Part shown: piece by piece, positions 46,287 through 56,208 of the stretch
Numbering within the stretch: the first letter of the stretch is position 1
Layout: the number at the start of each line of letters is the position of its first letter
Source of the DNA: Bosea sp. BIWAKO-01
GTDB lineage: Bacteria > Pseudomonadota > Alphaproteobacteria > Rhizobiales > Beijerinckiaceae
Reading direction: 5' to 3'
Assembly (NCBI RefSeq): GCF_001748145.1
Contig: NZ_BCQA01000001.1
Coordinates: forward strand, 1,919,501-1,983,500
DNA length: 64,000 nucleotides
Translations under genes and position numbers: made by a program
Notes under the pieces: model-generated
The model's input: the letters and a program-made list of their open reading frames with translations, nothing else
What the model was told of the DNA's origin: nothing
Databases searched by the model: none

Positions 46287-46763
46287 TCAGATTCTTTGGT
46301 ACCGAGCCCTCATGAACTCGGTCCAGTTGCCATCGGCACCGAGAACCTTCGAATAGAACAGCCGCTCGGTCGGGCTCCTGACCTCGATGATGTCACGATA
46401 TTTCGACGTCGTGCCGTCGCCGGAGAAGCTGGGCCCTTCGGATTCGAGTGTCAGGATCTTGCCGCTGTCGTCGAGAGAACCTTCATAGGTCCAGATCATC
46501 GCCATCATCGAGCCCAGCCAGGTTCCGACGAAACGGCCCTTCTGGGGATCGAAGCCGAGGGTGATCTGCATGCTCGCAGGATCTCCGTCGGGCATCACGC
46601 TCTTGCTTTCCCCAACGATCCAGAGGTCACCGATGGAGCGAATGGTCTCCGAGCCCTTGGAGATTTCGTCCGGCTTGTCAGGCGAGCAGTTCGACTCATA
46701 AGCCCAGTCGCCGACGAGTTGCTGAAGCCAGCGATGTTCTTCCTGTGGTTCGACAGTCTGCAT
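46287..46763 (-). CDS. DUF1579 family protein
   Basis: 158 residues from the ATG at 46763 with AAGGAGG upstream. The family start EEHRWLQQLVGDWAYES and the central ITLGFDPQKGRFVGTWLGSMM identify DUF1579, a small beta-rich protein of unknown function frequently found beside SRPBCC and VOC genes. Confidence 0.9.
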   Translation of the reverse strand: MQTVEPQEEHRWLQQLVGDWAYESNCSPDKPDEISKGSETIRSIGDLWIVGESKSVMPDGDPASMQITLGFDPQKGRFVGTWLGSMMAMIWTYEGSLDDSGKILTLESEGPSFSGDGTTSKYRDIIEVRSPTERLFYSKVLGADGNWTEFMRARYQRI

Positions 46764-46804
46764 AGGTGCATCCTCCTTGCCTGATCTTCGGAACTCAGAT
46801 GGGT

Positions 46805-47344
46805 CTAGCGCTCGGCCGCCACCTTCAGATTGGCGAGCCCGGTCTCGAAATCGCGCCCAACCATGCGATCGACGTTGAAGAAGACGTGCATGATCCTGGT
46901 GAGGAACGGTGCCGGGCCAGTCATGGTCCAGATCACCTCGGTGGCGCCGCCGCGGGGCTCGAGCGCGAATGTGACGTCGTTATGAGCCTCGAAGGGCTTG
47001 ACGAAATCGAGCCTCAATCCAACCTTGCGGGGAGCCGAGGCCTCGACGATCTCCATGCGGCCCTGCCCGACATTCTTGTCGCCGTCCCAGGCATAGACCG
47101 CACCGAGGCCGCTTTCCGCGCCGCTGAAGCTGCGCTTCATCGCCGGGTCCTTCTTTTCCCAGGGCGACCATGCAGCCCAGCTCCGGAACCCGTTGATCAG
47201 CGGAAAGACGTGCTCCGGCGGTGCGTTGATGGCGAGCGAACGCTGGACGCGGAAGCTGTCGGGCTTCATCGCGGCCAGGACGAGCACGACGACGATGCCG
47301 AGGGCGAGAATGGCGACAATGGCCCAAAGAAGGGTGTTGAGCAC
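46805..47344 (-). CDS. SRPBCC family protein
   Basis: 179 residues from a GTG at 47344 with AGGAG 7 bases upstream. An N-terminal membrane helix (about 3-25, LLWAIVAILALGIVVVLVLA) anchors an SRPBCC/START-like domain with VQRSLAINAPPEHVFPLI, used for hydrophobic ligand binding. Often annotated as polyketide cyclase-like. Ligand unknown. Confidence 0.9.
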   Translation of the reverse strand: MLNTLLWAIVAILALGIVVVLVLAAMKPDSFRVQRSLAINAPPEHVFPLINGFRSWAAWSPWEKKDPAMKRSFSGAESGLGAVYAWDGDKNVGQGRMEIVEASAPRKVGLRLDFVKPFEAHNDVTFALEPRGGATEVIWTMTGPAPFLTRIMHVFFNVDRMVGRDFETGLANLKVAAER

Positions 47345-47386
47345 GGAACGCTCCTGTGACGGATCGAGATGGAGTGGCGAAGGCTG

Positions 47387-47809
47387 CTAGGCGCTTCGCA
47401 GCGGGACGAGTGCGCGCAACCTCGGATCGCGCAGGTAGAGGCCGCCCCAGGCCATGAGGCCGAGATAGAGCCCGAAGAAGAGGTGGCTGAAGAGCGGGCT
47501 GCCGACGCGCAGATGCGTCGCCATGGCGCCGCCAAGCAGCCCCGTGAGCAGCACGGCGCCAAGAATGGAGGTGCGGGGATAGGCATAGAGCAGCGCAATG
47601 ATCAGCGTCATGGCGCCGAGCCCCCGGGCCAGCTCATTGCTTCCCGGATATCCCAGCTGCAGCAGGGTATCGTTGACCACCTGCAAGGGAGCCAGCTTGA
47701 TGCCGCCGTCGAACAGCAGGAACGCGACGACGACGCCGCTCAGCACCCGGCCCGTCCAGAGCTTGGCTCTTGGCTCTGCGAAGACGGGCTCGGTAATCGA
47801 TAGAGACAT
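47387..47809 (-). CDS. DoxX-like family membrane protein
   Basis: 140 residues from the ATG at 47809 (GGAG 6 bases upstream). Four hydrophobic helices with the conserved LLFDGGIKL and the ending HLFFGLYLGLMAWGGLYLRDPRLRAL of the DoxX-like family. Function in this operon unknown. The gene starts 87 bases after the arsR stop. Confidence 0.9.
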   Translation of the reverse strand: MSLSITEPVFAEPRAKLWTGRVLSGVVVAFLLFDGGIKLAPLQVVNDTLLQLGYPGSNELARGLGAMTLIIALLYAYPRTSILGAVLLTGLLGGAMATHLRVGSPLFSHLFFGLYLGLMAWGGLYLRDPRLRALVPLRSA

Positions 47810-47896
47810 GATGCTCTCCAAAGTTGTTTTTTGAATCTAAGATCGCATTGCGAGCAGACAAGACTGCCTGCATTCCAGGGCGATGACGGGCCGCGA

Positions 47897-48277
47897 TCAC
47901 TCTCCGCCCTCCCCCTGCGAAGGCGGGCTCAACGACAGCGCCGCATTCTGGTCCTCGGTCCTCAGCTCCAGAATCATGCTCTCCAGCCTGTCCAGGCTCT
48001 GGTCCCAGAAGACCCGGTAGTGCTCGAGCCAGGCGGCCACATCGCGCAGCGGGCCGGGGTCGAGCCGGCAGGGCCGCCACTGTGCCTCGCGGCCACGCGA
48101 GATGAGGCCTGCCTTCTCGAGCACCTTCAGATGTTTCGAGACGGCCGGGAGGCTCATCGCGAAAGGCTCCGCCAACTCCTTGACCGAGGTTTCCCCCAGC
48201 GAGAGGCGCGCCAGGATGGCCCGCCGCGTTGGATCGGCGAGAGCGGAGAGCGTGGCGCTGAGATGGTCCGGCGACAT
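47897..48277 (-). CDS. ArsR family repressor heading the operon
   Basis: 126 residues from the ATG at 48277. Winged helix-turn-helix with LADPTRRAILARLSLGE and the recognition helix MSLPAVSKHLKVLEKAGLI. No cysteine metal site is visible, so the ligand may be organic. This subtype often controls adjacent SRPBCC and DoxX genes. A 32-bp near-perfect palindrome starts 5 bases before the ATG, leaving no room for a ribosome site. Confidence 0.92.
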   Translation of the reverse strand: MSPDHLSATLSALADPTRRAILARLSLGETSVKELAEPFAMSLPAVSKHLKVLEKAGLISRGREAQWRPCRLDPGPLRDVAAWLEHYRVFWDQSLDRLESMILELRTEDQNAALSLSPPSQGEGGE

Positions 48278-48281
48278 CAAC

Positions 48282-48313
48282 TAAACCGATCGGTTAATTA
48301 ACTGATCGGTTTA
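48282..48313. promoter_or_regulatory. ArsR operator: 32-bp near-perfect palindrome
   Basis: Two AACYGATCGGTT units in inverted arrangement around AATT; only one of 16 base pairs of the dyad mismatches. It abuts the arsR start codon, suggesting tight autorepression and perhaps a leaderless mRNA. Confidence 0.75.
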
Positions 48314-48438
48314 CTAATACACCAAAGCCGTAACGTCAAGCGCCCCGAGCGAACCCGCCGAACGCTTGGGCCTGCCGACCATCGGCCGGTGCGATGCCGG
48401 TTGTTGTCAGGAGCGCCCGCAGCCGGCTAGAGTCAGCC

Positions 48439-49893
48439 ATGAGCTTCGAGATCGCCGCCACACCGCATGACGCCATCGACCGGTTGGAGGCGCTTTATGC
48501 CGAAGCGAAGGACGCGCTACGCGCCGATCTCCAACGCTTCTTCGACACGAGACAGCCGCCGACGCCGGAGGAGCGCGCCCGCTATCGCTACCCGATGCTG
48601 CGCGTCACCTATGAGCCTTCGAAGCTGCCGGCAGCGACGCGCCGCGGCTTCGCCAAGTTTGCGGCGCCCGGCATCTACTCGACCACGGTGACCCAGCCGG
48701 CCGAGTTCCGGGCCTATCTGCTCGACCAGCTCGAACCCCTGGTGACGGAATACGGCGCCACCATCGAGACGGGCATCAGCACCCAGGAAATTCCCTATCC
48801 CTATGCAATCGAGGGTGGCGACGAACTGGGAGGCGGCCGGATCTCGCCCGCAGAGCTTGCGCGGCATTTCCCGACGCCGCTGCTCTCCCTGGTCGGCGAC
48901 GAGATCGCCGACGGCACCTTCGAGATCATCGAGGGTGAGCCACGCCCGCTCTCGCTCTTCGATGCGGTACGTGTCGATTATTCGCTGCGGCGGCTGGTCC
49001 ACTATACCGGCACCGACTGGCGGATCGTGCAGCCCTGGGTGCTGCTGACCAACTACCATCGGTATGTCGACCAGTTCGTGCGGCTGGCGCTGGCCGAGAT
49101 CGAGGCCGGCACCGCCGAGGCGCTCGTCGCGCCCGGCGGTATCCGGATCGACCGCGAAGGCATCGATGTCAGCGCGGCCGAGCGCGTGATGTCCGCGCCC
49201 TGGCACCGCTTCCAGATGCCGGCTTATCACCTCATCCGCGCTGGAGGCGAAGGCGTCACGCTGGTCAATATCGGCGTCGGCCCGTCCAATGCGAAGAACA
49301 TCACCGACCACCTCGCGGTGCTCAGGCCGAATTGCTGGTTGATGGTCGGCCATTGCGGCGGCCTCCGGCAAACACAGATCATCGGCGACTACGTGCTGGC
49401 CCACGCCTATCTCCGCCAGGACGGCATCCTGGATGACCATGTACCGCCGGACATCCCGATCCCGGCGCTCGCCGAGGTCCAGGTCGCCTTGCAGCAGGCT
49501 GCCGCCGAGGTCACTGGCGAGAAGGGCGACCGGCTGAAGCAGAGGCTGCGCACCGGCACTGTTGTGACGCAGGACGACCGCAACTGGGAGCTGCGCTGGA
49601 CCAAGGAGCGCCGCCGTATCAACCTGTCGCGCGCCATCGCGGTCGACATGGAATCCGGGACGATCGCAGCACAGGGCTACCGGCTGCGCGTGCCCTACGG
49701 CACCTTGCTCTGCGTCTCCGACAAGCCGCTGCATGGCGAGATCAAGCTGCCGGGCGCCGCCAACGCTTTCTATGAGCGCGCTGTCGGCGAGCACCTGAAG
49801 ATCGGACTGGCAGCGCTGGAGAAGCTCAAGGAAGCCGGCAGCACGATCCATTCACGCAAGCTCCGCTCCTTCGACGAGCCGCCCTTCCGCTAG
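48439..49893 (+). CDS. amn: AMP nucleosidase
   Basis: 484 residues from the ATG at 48439. Cleaves AMP to adenine and ribose-5-phosphate. The N-terminal AMP nucleosidase domain has FFDTRQPPTPEERARYRYP, and the C-terminal phosphorylase-like domain has NIGVGPSNAKNITDHLAVLRP, GHCGGLR, and the substrate-binding ESGTIAAQGYR run. Full length. It points away from the arsR operon. Confidence 0.95.
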   Translation: MSFEIAATPHDAIDRLEALYAEAKDALRADLQRFFDTRQPPTPEERARYRYPMLRVTYEPSKLPAATRRGFAKFAAPGIYSTTVTQPAEFRAYLLDQLEPLVTEYGATIETGISTQEIPYPYAIEGGDELGGGRISPAELARHFPTPLLSLVGDEIADGTFEIIEGEPRPLSLFDAVRVDYSLRRLVHYTGTDWRIVQPWVLLTNYHRYVDQFVRLALAEIEAGTAEALVAPGGIRIDREGIDVSAAERVMSAPWHRFQMPAYHLIRAGGEGVTLVNIGVGPSNAKNITDHLAVLRPNCWLMVGHCGGLRQTQIIGDYVLAHAYLRQDGILDDHVPPDIPIPALAEVQVALQQAAAEVTGEKGDRLKQRLRTGTVVTQDDRNWELRWTKERRRINLSRAIAVDMESGTIAAQGYRLRVPYGTLLCVSDKPLHGEIKLPGAANAFYERAVGEHLKIGLAALEKLKEAGSTIHSRKLRSFDEPPFR

Positions 49894-49972
49894 AGCCCCC
49901 TGCACGTCCGCCCCATGACAGCCGCGCCTCCGCGATGCTAGGTGAAGGGCTTCTTGCCTCGGGAGCCCGCCC

Positions 49973-51259
49973 TTGTCCGCATCTCGCTCCGTTCTGCTGA
50001 TCATCGGCGGGGGTATCGCCGCCTACAAGGTGCTGGAGCTGATCCGGCGCCTGAAGGATCACGGCATCACCTCGCGCTGCATCCTGACCAAAGCCGGCGA
50101 AGAGTTCGTGACGCCGCTCGCCGTCTCGTCGCTGGCGGGCGAACGCTGCTTCACCGATCTGTTCTCGCTGACCGACGAAGCCGATATCGGCCATATCGCG
50201 CTGTCGCGCTCGACCGATCTGGTCGTCGTCGCACCCGCGACCGCCGACCTGATCGCCAAGATGGCGACGGGCCTTGCCAATGACCTTGCCTCGACGGCCC
50301 TGCTCGCCACCGACAAGCGCATCCTGATCGCGCCCGCGATGAACCCGCGCATGTGGGAGCACCCGGCGACGCGGCGCAACATGGCCCAGCTCGAGAAGGA
50401 CGGGGTGCTCGTGGTCGGACCGAACTCCGGTGCCATGGCCGAGCGAGGCGAAAACGGGCCCGGACGCATGGCCGAGCCTCATGAGCTGCTGGCGGCGATC
50501 GAACAGGCGCTGGCCGGCGAAACCCGGCTCTCCCCGGTTGGAACGATCGGCTTCCTCGGTCGCAATCCGGGCGGCACGTCCAGTGCGCCCAAGCTGCTCG
50601 CCGGCAAGCGCGTGCTCATCACCTCCGGGCCGACGCACGAGCCGATCGACCCCGTGCGCTACATCGCCAACCGCTCCTCCGGCAAGCAGGGTCACGCGAT
50701 CGCAGCCGCAGCCGCAGCCGCGGGCGCCAACGTGACATTGGTCTCCGGCCCGGTCGCGATCGCCGATCCGGAGGGGGTGACCACGATCCATGTCGAGTCC
50801 GCCCGCGACATGTTGGCCGCGGTCGAAGGCGCGCTGCCGGCGGATATCGCGATCTTCGCCGCCGCGGTCGCCGACTGGCGCGTTGCGGAAGAGGCGCCCG
50901 GCAAGCTCAAGAAGCAGGCCGGTGCGAGCGCGCCTGCCCTCGCCCTCGTCGAGAACCCCGACATCCTGGCGACGATCGCCGCACGCGAGATTGATCGCCC
51001 CGCCCTCGTCGTCGGCTTCGCAGCCGAGACCGATCACGTGATCGACTATGCCCGCGCCAAGCTGGCAAAGAAGGGCTGCGACCTGATCGTCGCAAACGAT
51101 GTCGGCGGCACCGGAGTGATGGGCGGCGACGCCAACACCGTGCATCTCGTCACCTCCGACACTGTCGAAACCTGGCCGACCCTGCCCAAGGGCGAGGTCG
51201 CGAGCCGGCTGATTGCGCATCTGGTGCGCATGCAGCAGGCCAGCGAGACGGAACGCTGA
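49973..51259 (+). CDS. coaBC: Bifunctional phosphopantothenoylcysteine decarboxylase/synthase CoaBC
   Basis: 428 residues from a TTG at 49973 with GGGAG 7 bases upstream. Two steps of coenzyme A synthesis. CoaC half (1-185) has the flavin-site GGGIAAYK, catalytic His in IGHIALSRS, and PAMNPRMW. CoaB half (from about 205) has [22 protein letters not shown]. The dut start follows 5 bases after the stop. Confidence 0.96.
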   Translation: MSASRSVLLIIGGGIAAYKVLELIRRLKDHGITSRCILTKAGEEFVTPLAVSSLAGERCFTDLFSLTDEADIGHIALSRSTDLVVVAPATADLIAKMATGLANDLASTALLATDKRILIAPAMNPRMWEHPATRRNMAQLEKDGVLVVGPNSGAMAERGENGPGRMAEPHELLAAIEQALAGETRLSPVGTIGFLGRNPGGTSSAPKLLAGKRVLITSGPTHEPIDPVRYIANRSSGKQGHAIAAAAAAAGANVTLVSGPVAIADPEGVTTIHVESARDMLAAVEGALPADIAIFAAAVADWRVAEEAPGKLKKQAGASAPALALVENPDILATIAAREIDRPALVVGFAAETDHVIDYARAKLAKKGCDLIVANDVGGTGVMGGDANTVHLVTSDTVETWPTLPKGEVASRLIAHLVRMQQASETER

Positions 51260-51264
51260 GCATC

Positions 51265-51750
51265 ATGGTCATGCTTCCCATCAAGCGCCTGCCTCATGGC
51301 GCCGACCTGCCGCTGCCGGCCTATGAGAGCGGCGGTGCCGCTGGCATGGACCTCCGTGCCGCCTTGGCCGCCGATGAGCCCTGCGTGCTGGCTCCCGGCG
51401 GGCGCGGTCTCATCCCAACGGGGATCGTGCTGCAAGTGCCGCGCGGTTTCGAAGCGCAGGTCCGGCCGCGCTCGGGCCTGGCCTTCAAGCATGGCGTCAC
51501 GGTGCTGAATTCACCCGGCACCATCGACAGCGACTATCGTGGGGAGATCAAGGTGATCCTGATCAATCTCGGCGCAGAAGACTTCGTGATCCGGCACGGC
51601 GACCGCGTCGCCCAGCTTGTGGTCGCCCCGGTCTCGCAAGCTACCCTGGTCGAGGCCGCCACACTCGACGAGACCGCGCGCGGGAACGGCGGCTTCGGTT
51701 CGACCGGCATCGCTGGGGGCAAGGCGACGGCGCAAGGGGGCGGCCAATGA
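51265..51750 (+). CDS. dut: dUTP diphosphatase
   Basis: 161 residues. Hydrolyses dUTP to dUMP and PPi. All five trimeric dUTPase motifs are seen: [50 protein letters not shown]. The stop overlaps the Rrf2 regulator start (ATGA). The C-terminus has a short Gly-rich tail after motif 5. Confidence 0.97.
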   Translation: MVMLPIKRLPHGADLPLPAYESGGAAGMDLRAALAADEPCVLAPGGRGLIPTGIVLQVPRGFEAQVRPRSGLAFKHGVTVLNSPGTIDSDYRGEIKVILINLGAEDFVIRHGDRVAQLVVAPVSQATLVEAATLDETARGNGGFGSTGIAGGKATAQGGGQ

Positions 51751-52196
51751 TGCCGCTCTCGCACCGCAGCCTCCTCGCCGTCGCCGCAGTGGTCGATATC
51801 GCGCTGCATGCTCGCCCGTCGCCCGTCGCCGCCAAATTCCTGGCTGCACGCCACGACCTGCCGCCGCGCCATCTCGAAACCATGCTGCAGGCGCTCGTGC
51901 GCGCCGGCATCCTGAAGGGCGTGCGCGGCCCGCGCGGCGGCTATGAACTCGCTCGCGAACGCCGCCGCATCACCGCCGGCGATATCGCGCGTGCGGCCAT
52001 GCAGGAAACGAGCGATGAAACCACGCCCCTGCCGCAGTCCCGCCTTATCGACGAGGTGGTCGGCCCGGCGCTGAGGCGGGCGACCGACGCCTTCCTGGGC
52101 GAGCTCGACAGCGTCACCGTCGAAGATCTCTGTCGCCAGTCCGAGCAGAAGTCGGTCTTCGGAGAAATCGCCCAGAGAGCCGATTTCACAATATAA
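51747..52196 (+). CDS. Rrf2 family regulator without Fe-S cysteines
   Basis: 149 residues from the ATG at 51747. Winged helix-turn-helix of the Rrf2 family ([32 protein letters not shown]). The single cysteine (VEDLCRQ) rules out an IscR-like cluster and points to the CymR-type branch that senses cysteine synthase or sulfur status. This fits the cysK gene 85 bases downstream. A symmetrical AT-rich element (52193-52217) between them is a candidate operator. Confidence 0.9.
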   Translation: MMPLSHRSLLAVAAVVDIALHARPSPVAAKFLAARHDLPPRHLETMLQALVRAGILKGVRGPRGGYELARERRRITAGDIARAAMQETSDETTPLPQSRLIDEVVGPALRRATDAFLGELDSVTVEDLCRQSEQKSVFGEIAQRADFTI

Positions 52197-52217
52197 TTAT
52201 GTGATTAAACTAATTAT
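52193..52217. promoter_or_regulatory. AT-rich dyad before cysK
   Basis: ATAATTA and TAATTAT arms separated by 11 bases, overlapping the Rrf2 stop. It is the only AT-rich patch in the neighbourhood and likely part of the cysK control region. Confidence 0.5.
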
Positions 52218-52281
52218 TCGACACAAGATGTGAAATACGTTAGCCCTTCCATCCTGACCACATGACGCAAGGGAGGCCGCT

Positions 52282-53268
52282 ATGGCCGAAGCAGCACAGA
52301 AGCTCTATCCCGCACAGGACAAGGCGCCCGGTCGGGGCCGGGTCTATGAGTCGATCACCGATACGATCGGTGACACTCCTCTGGTACGGCTGAACCGTCT
52401 CCCGGCAGAACGCGGCGTCAAGGCGACGATCCTTGCCAAGCTCGAATTCTTCAACCCGATCTCCAGCGTCAAGGATCGTATCGGCGTCAACATGGTCGAC
52501 GCGCTGGAAGCCTCGGGCGTTCTGAAGCCGGGCGGCACGCTGATCGAGCCGACCTCGGGCAATACCGGCATCGCGCTCGCCTTCGTCGCAGCCGCGCGCG
52601 GCTACCGCCTGATCCTGGTCATGCCGGAAACGATGTCGCTGGAGCGTCGCAAGATGCTGGCCCTGCTCGGCGCCGAACTCGTGTTGACGCCCGGCCCGGG
52701 CGGCATGCGTGGTGCCGTGGCCAAGGCCGAAGAGCTCAAGGCCGAGATCCCGGGCGCGATCATTCCGCAACAGTTCGAGAATCCGGCCAACCCCGAGATT
52801 CACCGCAAGACGACCGCCGAAGAGATCTGGAACGACACCAACGGCGAAATCGACATCTTTGTCTCCGGCGTCGGCACCGGCGGCACGATCACCGGTGTCG
52901 GCCAGGTGCTGAAGCCACGCCGGCCCGGGCTGAAGGTCATCGCGGTCGAGCCTGAGGACTCCCCGGTTCTCTCCGGCGGCCAACCCGGTCCGCACAAGAT
53001 CCAGGGCATCGGCGCCGGTTTCGTTCCCGGCGTGCTCGATCGCTCGGTGATCGACGAGGTGGTGACTGTCGGCAACCAGACCTCCTTCGACACCGCTCGC
53101 GCGCTGGCCCGCCTCGAAGGCATCCCGGCCGGCATCTCCTCGGGCGCGGCAGTCGCTGCCGCGCTGGAAATCGGCGCGCGTCCCGGCAATGAAGGCAAGA
53201 CCATCGTCGTGATCATCCCCTCCTTCGCCGAGCGCTATATTTCGAGCGCTCTCTTCGAAGGCCTGTGA
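52282..53268 (+). CDS. cysK: Cysteine synthase A
   Basis: 328 residues from the ATG at 52282. O-acetylserine sulfhydrylase. The PLP lysine is in [11 protein letters not shown], phosphate-binding TSGNTGIA, and [13 protein letters not shown]. Typical length. A GNAT gene begins 4 bases before the end (GTGA overlap). Confidence 0.96.
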   Translation: MAEAAQKLYPAQDKAPGRGRVYESITDTIGDTPLVRLNRLPAERGVKATILAKLEFFNPISSVKDRIGVNMVDALEASGVLKPGGTLIEPTSGNTGIALAFVAAARGYRLILVMPETMSLERRKMLALLGAELVLTPGPGGMRGAVAKAEELKAEIPGAIIPQQFENPANPEIHRKTTAEEIWNDTNGEIDIFVSGVGTGGTITGVGQVLKPRRPGLKVIAVEPEDSPVLSGGQPGPHKIQGIGAGFVPGVLDRSVIDEVVTVGNQTSFDTARALARLEGIPAGISSGAAVAAALEIGARPGNEGKTIVVIIPSFAERYISSALFEGL

Positions 53269-53717
53269 TCTCCAGCACGCTTCAGGTCGTCCGGCTCAGC
53301 GAAACGCTGCCGGACGATTTTTCTGCCCTGCAGGACGAAGCGGCGGCCGAAGGCTACCGCTTCGTCGACGGTTTGCGGGACGAGTGGCAATCCGGCCGTT
53401 ATCGTGACGCCGACGAGCGGAATGCCCTGTTTGCGGTGTTTCGCGATGGGGTGCTCGCCGCAATCGGCGCGGTGACGCCGGACCCTTATGACCCGGCGCC
53501 CGACCTCCTGCGCATTCGCCATGTCTATGTGCGGCCAACCGGCCGACGCGGAGGCGTCGGCCGCCTGCTCGCGAGCGCACTCGTGCAACAGGGGCTATCA
53601 TTGGCGCCGAGGCTCTCGCTCAACGCCGCGGATTCCGGCGCTGCCGCCTTCTGGGAAGTTATGGGCTTCAAGCCCGATCGCGCCGGTACACGCCGCAGTC
53701 ATCTGCTCACGCGCTAG
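53265..53717 (+). CDS. GNAT family N-acetyltransferase
   Basis: 150 residues from a GTG at 53265, overlapping the cysK stop. Acetyl-CoA loop is RRGGVGRLL (about 104-112) after the [11 protein letters not shown] strand. Substrate unknown; coupling to cysK suggests a link to O-acetylserine or cysteine metabolism, but this is only positional. Confidence 0.88.
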   Translation: MISSTLQVVRLSETLPDDFSALQDEAAAEGYRFVDGLRDEWQSGRYRDADERNALFAVFRDGVLAAIGAVTPDPYDPAPDLLRIRHVYVRPTGRRGGVGRLLASALVQQGLSLAPRLSLNAADSGAAAFWEVMGFKPDRAGTRRSHLLTR

Positions 53718-53770
53718 GATCGAAGCCTGAGCTTTCCCGAAAGCCGCAATCCACTTTTCGAGCCGAGGCT

Positions 53771-54640
53771 TTAGCGACGCAGGATCAGACGGTTATTCCA
53801 GGGGTCAGCAACGGTGACGGTGCCTCCCTCGTCACGACCACCGGCTGCGATCATCCGCGTCCGCATAGTCGCGAAGGCCTGGTCGTCAGTGGCGACCAGC
53901 TCGAAGCTCGCCAGCCCCGCGTCGCTGTCAGCCCGCAAGCCAGCCCCCCGGCTGCCCCAGACATTGACGGCGATATGGTGGTGGTAGCCACCGGTCGCGA
54001 GGAAGCTGGCGCCGGGATAATGCACCATCACGTCAAAGCCGAGCCCGTCGCGGTAGAAGCCCTCGGCCTGCGCGGTATCGCCGACGCGCAAATGAACATG
54101 CCCCATGCCCGTGCCGCTCGGCATGCCGGGATAGGCGGCTCCGTCCGACTCACGCAAGAGCTGGTCGAGATCGAGCCGGTCGGTCGACATCTTGATGGCG
54201 CCGCCATCGAGACGCGGCCATTCCGGCCGGCTGCGATCACGATAGATCTCGATGCCGTTGCCTTCCGGATCGGAGAGGTAGAGCGCCTCGCTGACGAGAT
54301 GGTTCGAGGCGCCTTCGAGCGGCACTCGGGTTCTGGCCGCATGCGCCAGCCAGTTGGCGAGGTCACCGCGCGAGGGCAGCAGGATCGCGAGATGGAAAAG
54401 GCCGGCGGCCGATATCGGCGCGCTCGCCCCCGCTTCGAGCCGCACCAGCGGCACGCCGTCGACACCCAGCACCGAGAGGCCGGGCTCCTCCGTGATCAGC
54501 GTCAGCCCGATCGCGTCGCGATAAAAGGCCGTCAGGCGCGGCAGATCGCGCACCCGCAAGGAGACCGCGCCAATATGAAAGGGCGCGTCATAGGCCTCAA
54601 GCCGTACCGGTGACGAAACCTTGTCCTGAACCGTGAGCAT
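53771..54640 (-). CDS. Two-domain VOC family protein (CatE-like)
   Basis: 289 residues from the ATG at 54640, GGAGG 6 bases upstream. Two vicinal-oxygen-chelate domains (about 22-140 and 155-280) as in CatE-type ring-cleaving dioxygenases. Metal-ligand candidates are the His of GAVSLRVRDL-type strands, HVHLRV and HHHIAVNVWG. The substrate is unknown. It is convergent with the GNAT gene. Confidence 0.9.
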   Translation of the reverse strand: MLTVQDKVSSPVRLEAYDAPFHIGAVSLRVRDLPRLTAFYRDAIGLTLITEEPGLSVLGVDGVPLVRLEAGASAPISAAGLFHLAILLPSRGDLANWLAHAARTRVPLEGASNHLVSEALYLSDPEGNGIEIYRDRSRPEWPRLDGGAIKMSTDRLDLDQLLRESDGAAYPGMPSGTGMGHVHLRVGDTAQAEGFYRDGLGFDVMVHYPGASFLATGGYHHHIAVNVWGSRGAGLRADSDAGLASFELVATDDQAFATMRTRMIAAGGRDEGGTVTVADPWNNRLILRR

Positions 54641-54893
54641 CGCCGCCTCCGAGATTGATGCGGCTCGACGTCCGCCGCAGCCTTCAAATGGCAAGAAACC
54701 GAGCCATTGTCGCCCCTTGGCATGGCAAGACCAAGATTGCAGCCGCGCAATGTCATAGGGCGTCAGGCCGGGCTCGGCCGGTCGATCGCAAAATCGTAGA
54801 ACCAAGCCACTCGCCGATGTCCGACATCATGCGCCAGGGGCTCGAACCGCTGCGCAGGTCGATCTGGCGCGTGTCGTCGTGATCCAGCATCGC

Positions 54894-55949
54894 CTACTCG
54901 TCCGCCATGGCAGCACCAACCCTGTCCGCCATGGTCGCGCCCCTGCGGCCGAGAGGCTTGGGTCGGCCGATCGTGGTGTCGCGCTCGGTCTGATGCTCGA
55001 GCTCGGCATTGAGTTCGGCGCCGGCGAGCACGATCATTGCCGACAGCCAGAGCCAGGTCATGAAGACCACCACCGTCGAGAGCGAGCCATAGGTCGCCGT
55101 GTAATTGCCGAGCGTGCCGACATACCAGGAGAAGGCCCATGACGCAGCGGCCCAGAGCAGCGAGGCGGCGATCGCGCCCGGCATGACCCAGGCGAAGCGC
55201 GGCCGCCGCCTGCTCGGCCCGATCCAGTAGAGGCAGGCGATCGCCAGCGTCGCCATCACGACGAAGCTCGGCCAGCGCACCAGCCGGACCAGTTGCTCGA
55301 GTTCGTAGTGGAACGGGAAGAACGCGGAGATGACCGGCAGGATGGCGATCGCGATCAGCGCCGCCATCAGCAGCACGACCCCGCTCAGCGTGGTCAGCAG
55401 CGAGATCAGGTTCAGCTTGAAGAAGCTGCGCTTCTCCCGTTCGCGATAGATGATGTTGAGCGCATCGAAGACCGCCTTCACCGCAGCGTTCGCACTCCAG
55501 GCCGCCACGAGCAGGCTGACCAGGACAGCAAGGGACAGGCCGGTGGTGGATTGTGTCGCAAGCCGCATCGCCTGCTCGCGGATCAACTCGCGTGCGGCAG
55601 CCGGAAAGACCGTGGTGAGGCTGTCGAGCTGGCCGGCGATGGTCAGCGGGTCGGTGAAATAGCGGTACAGCGCGACAAGGAGCGAGAGCGCCGGGACGAG
55701 CGAAAGCAAGGTGAAGAAGGCGACCGCGCCGGCCAGAGAACTGAGGCGGTTATCGGCAACATTGCCGGCAAAGCGCAGCAGGACATCCTTCCAGCCAAGC
55801 CAGGTCATCTCGAGCGGCGAAGCCGCGTCGCGGCCGCGTGCAACCTCCTCGCGCGAAGGCCGCGCGCGCCAGCGCGAGATCGCCTCGGCCACGTAGCCCA
55901 GCACCACCCCCGCGCCCGCTGCGCCCGTGATGCGTTTCAAGAAGGCCAT
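54894..55949 (-). CDS. YihY/BrkB family inner-membrane protein
   Basis: 351 residues. After a basic N-terminus, six hydrophobic helices with the family segments LAGAVAFFTLLSLVPALSLL and YGSLSTVVVFMTWLWLSAMIVLAGAELNAE. Once annotated RNase BN, but that is obsolete. Function unclear. A near-consensus EcfG promoter (GGAAC-N17-GGTT, 56031-56006) lies upstream. Confidence 0.93.
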   Translation of the reverse strand: MAFLKRITGAAGAGVVLGYVAEAISRWRARPSREEVARGRDAASPLEMTWLGWKDVLLRFAGNVADNRLSSLAGAVAFFTLLSLVPALSLLVALYRYFTDPLTIAGQLDSLTTVFPAAARELIREQAMRLATQSTTGLSLAVLVSLLVAAWSANAAVKAVFDALNIIYREREKRSFFKLNLISLLTTLSGVVLLMAALIAIAILPVISAFFPFHYELEQLVRLVRWPSFVVMATLAIACLYWIGPSRRRPRFAWVMPGAIAASLLWAAASWAFSWYVGTLGNYTATYGSLSTVVVFMTWLWLSAMIVLAGAELNAELEHQTERDTTIGRPKPLGRRGATMADRVGAAMADE

Positions 55950-56005
55950 GAAAAGTCTCCGCCGCCGCGGTGGGTCGACACGCGGCCTGGCACCAGCCTA
56001 GGGCA

Positions 56006-56031
56006 AACCGGGCGGACGACGAGTTTGTTCC
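56006..56031 (-). promoter_or_regulatory. Near-consensus EcfG promoter before the YihY gene
   Basis: Minus strand GGAAC, 17 bases, GGTT, 57 bases before the start at 55949. One mismatch to CGTT. Confidence 0.4.
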
Positions 56032-56208
56032 CTGCGCAGCGGGCTTCCCCAGGCCGCTTATCCGTTTGTTAACCTTAACAGTTCCTAATCAAAGTCAGAA
56101 AGCGCGCACTTCACGTGCGTCAGCAGAGGCTTGCGACCTCCTGGTCCCGGATGACCGGAGGCACCGCATCTGGCCACCCGATCGGCGAACGACATACAGA
56201 GACCTGCG

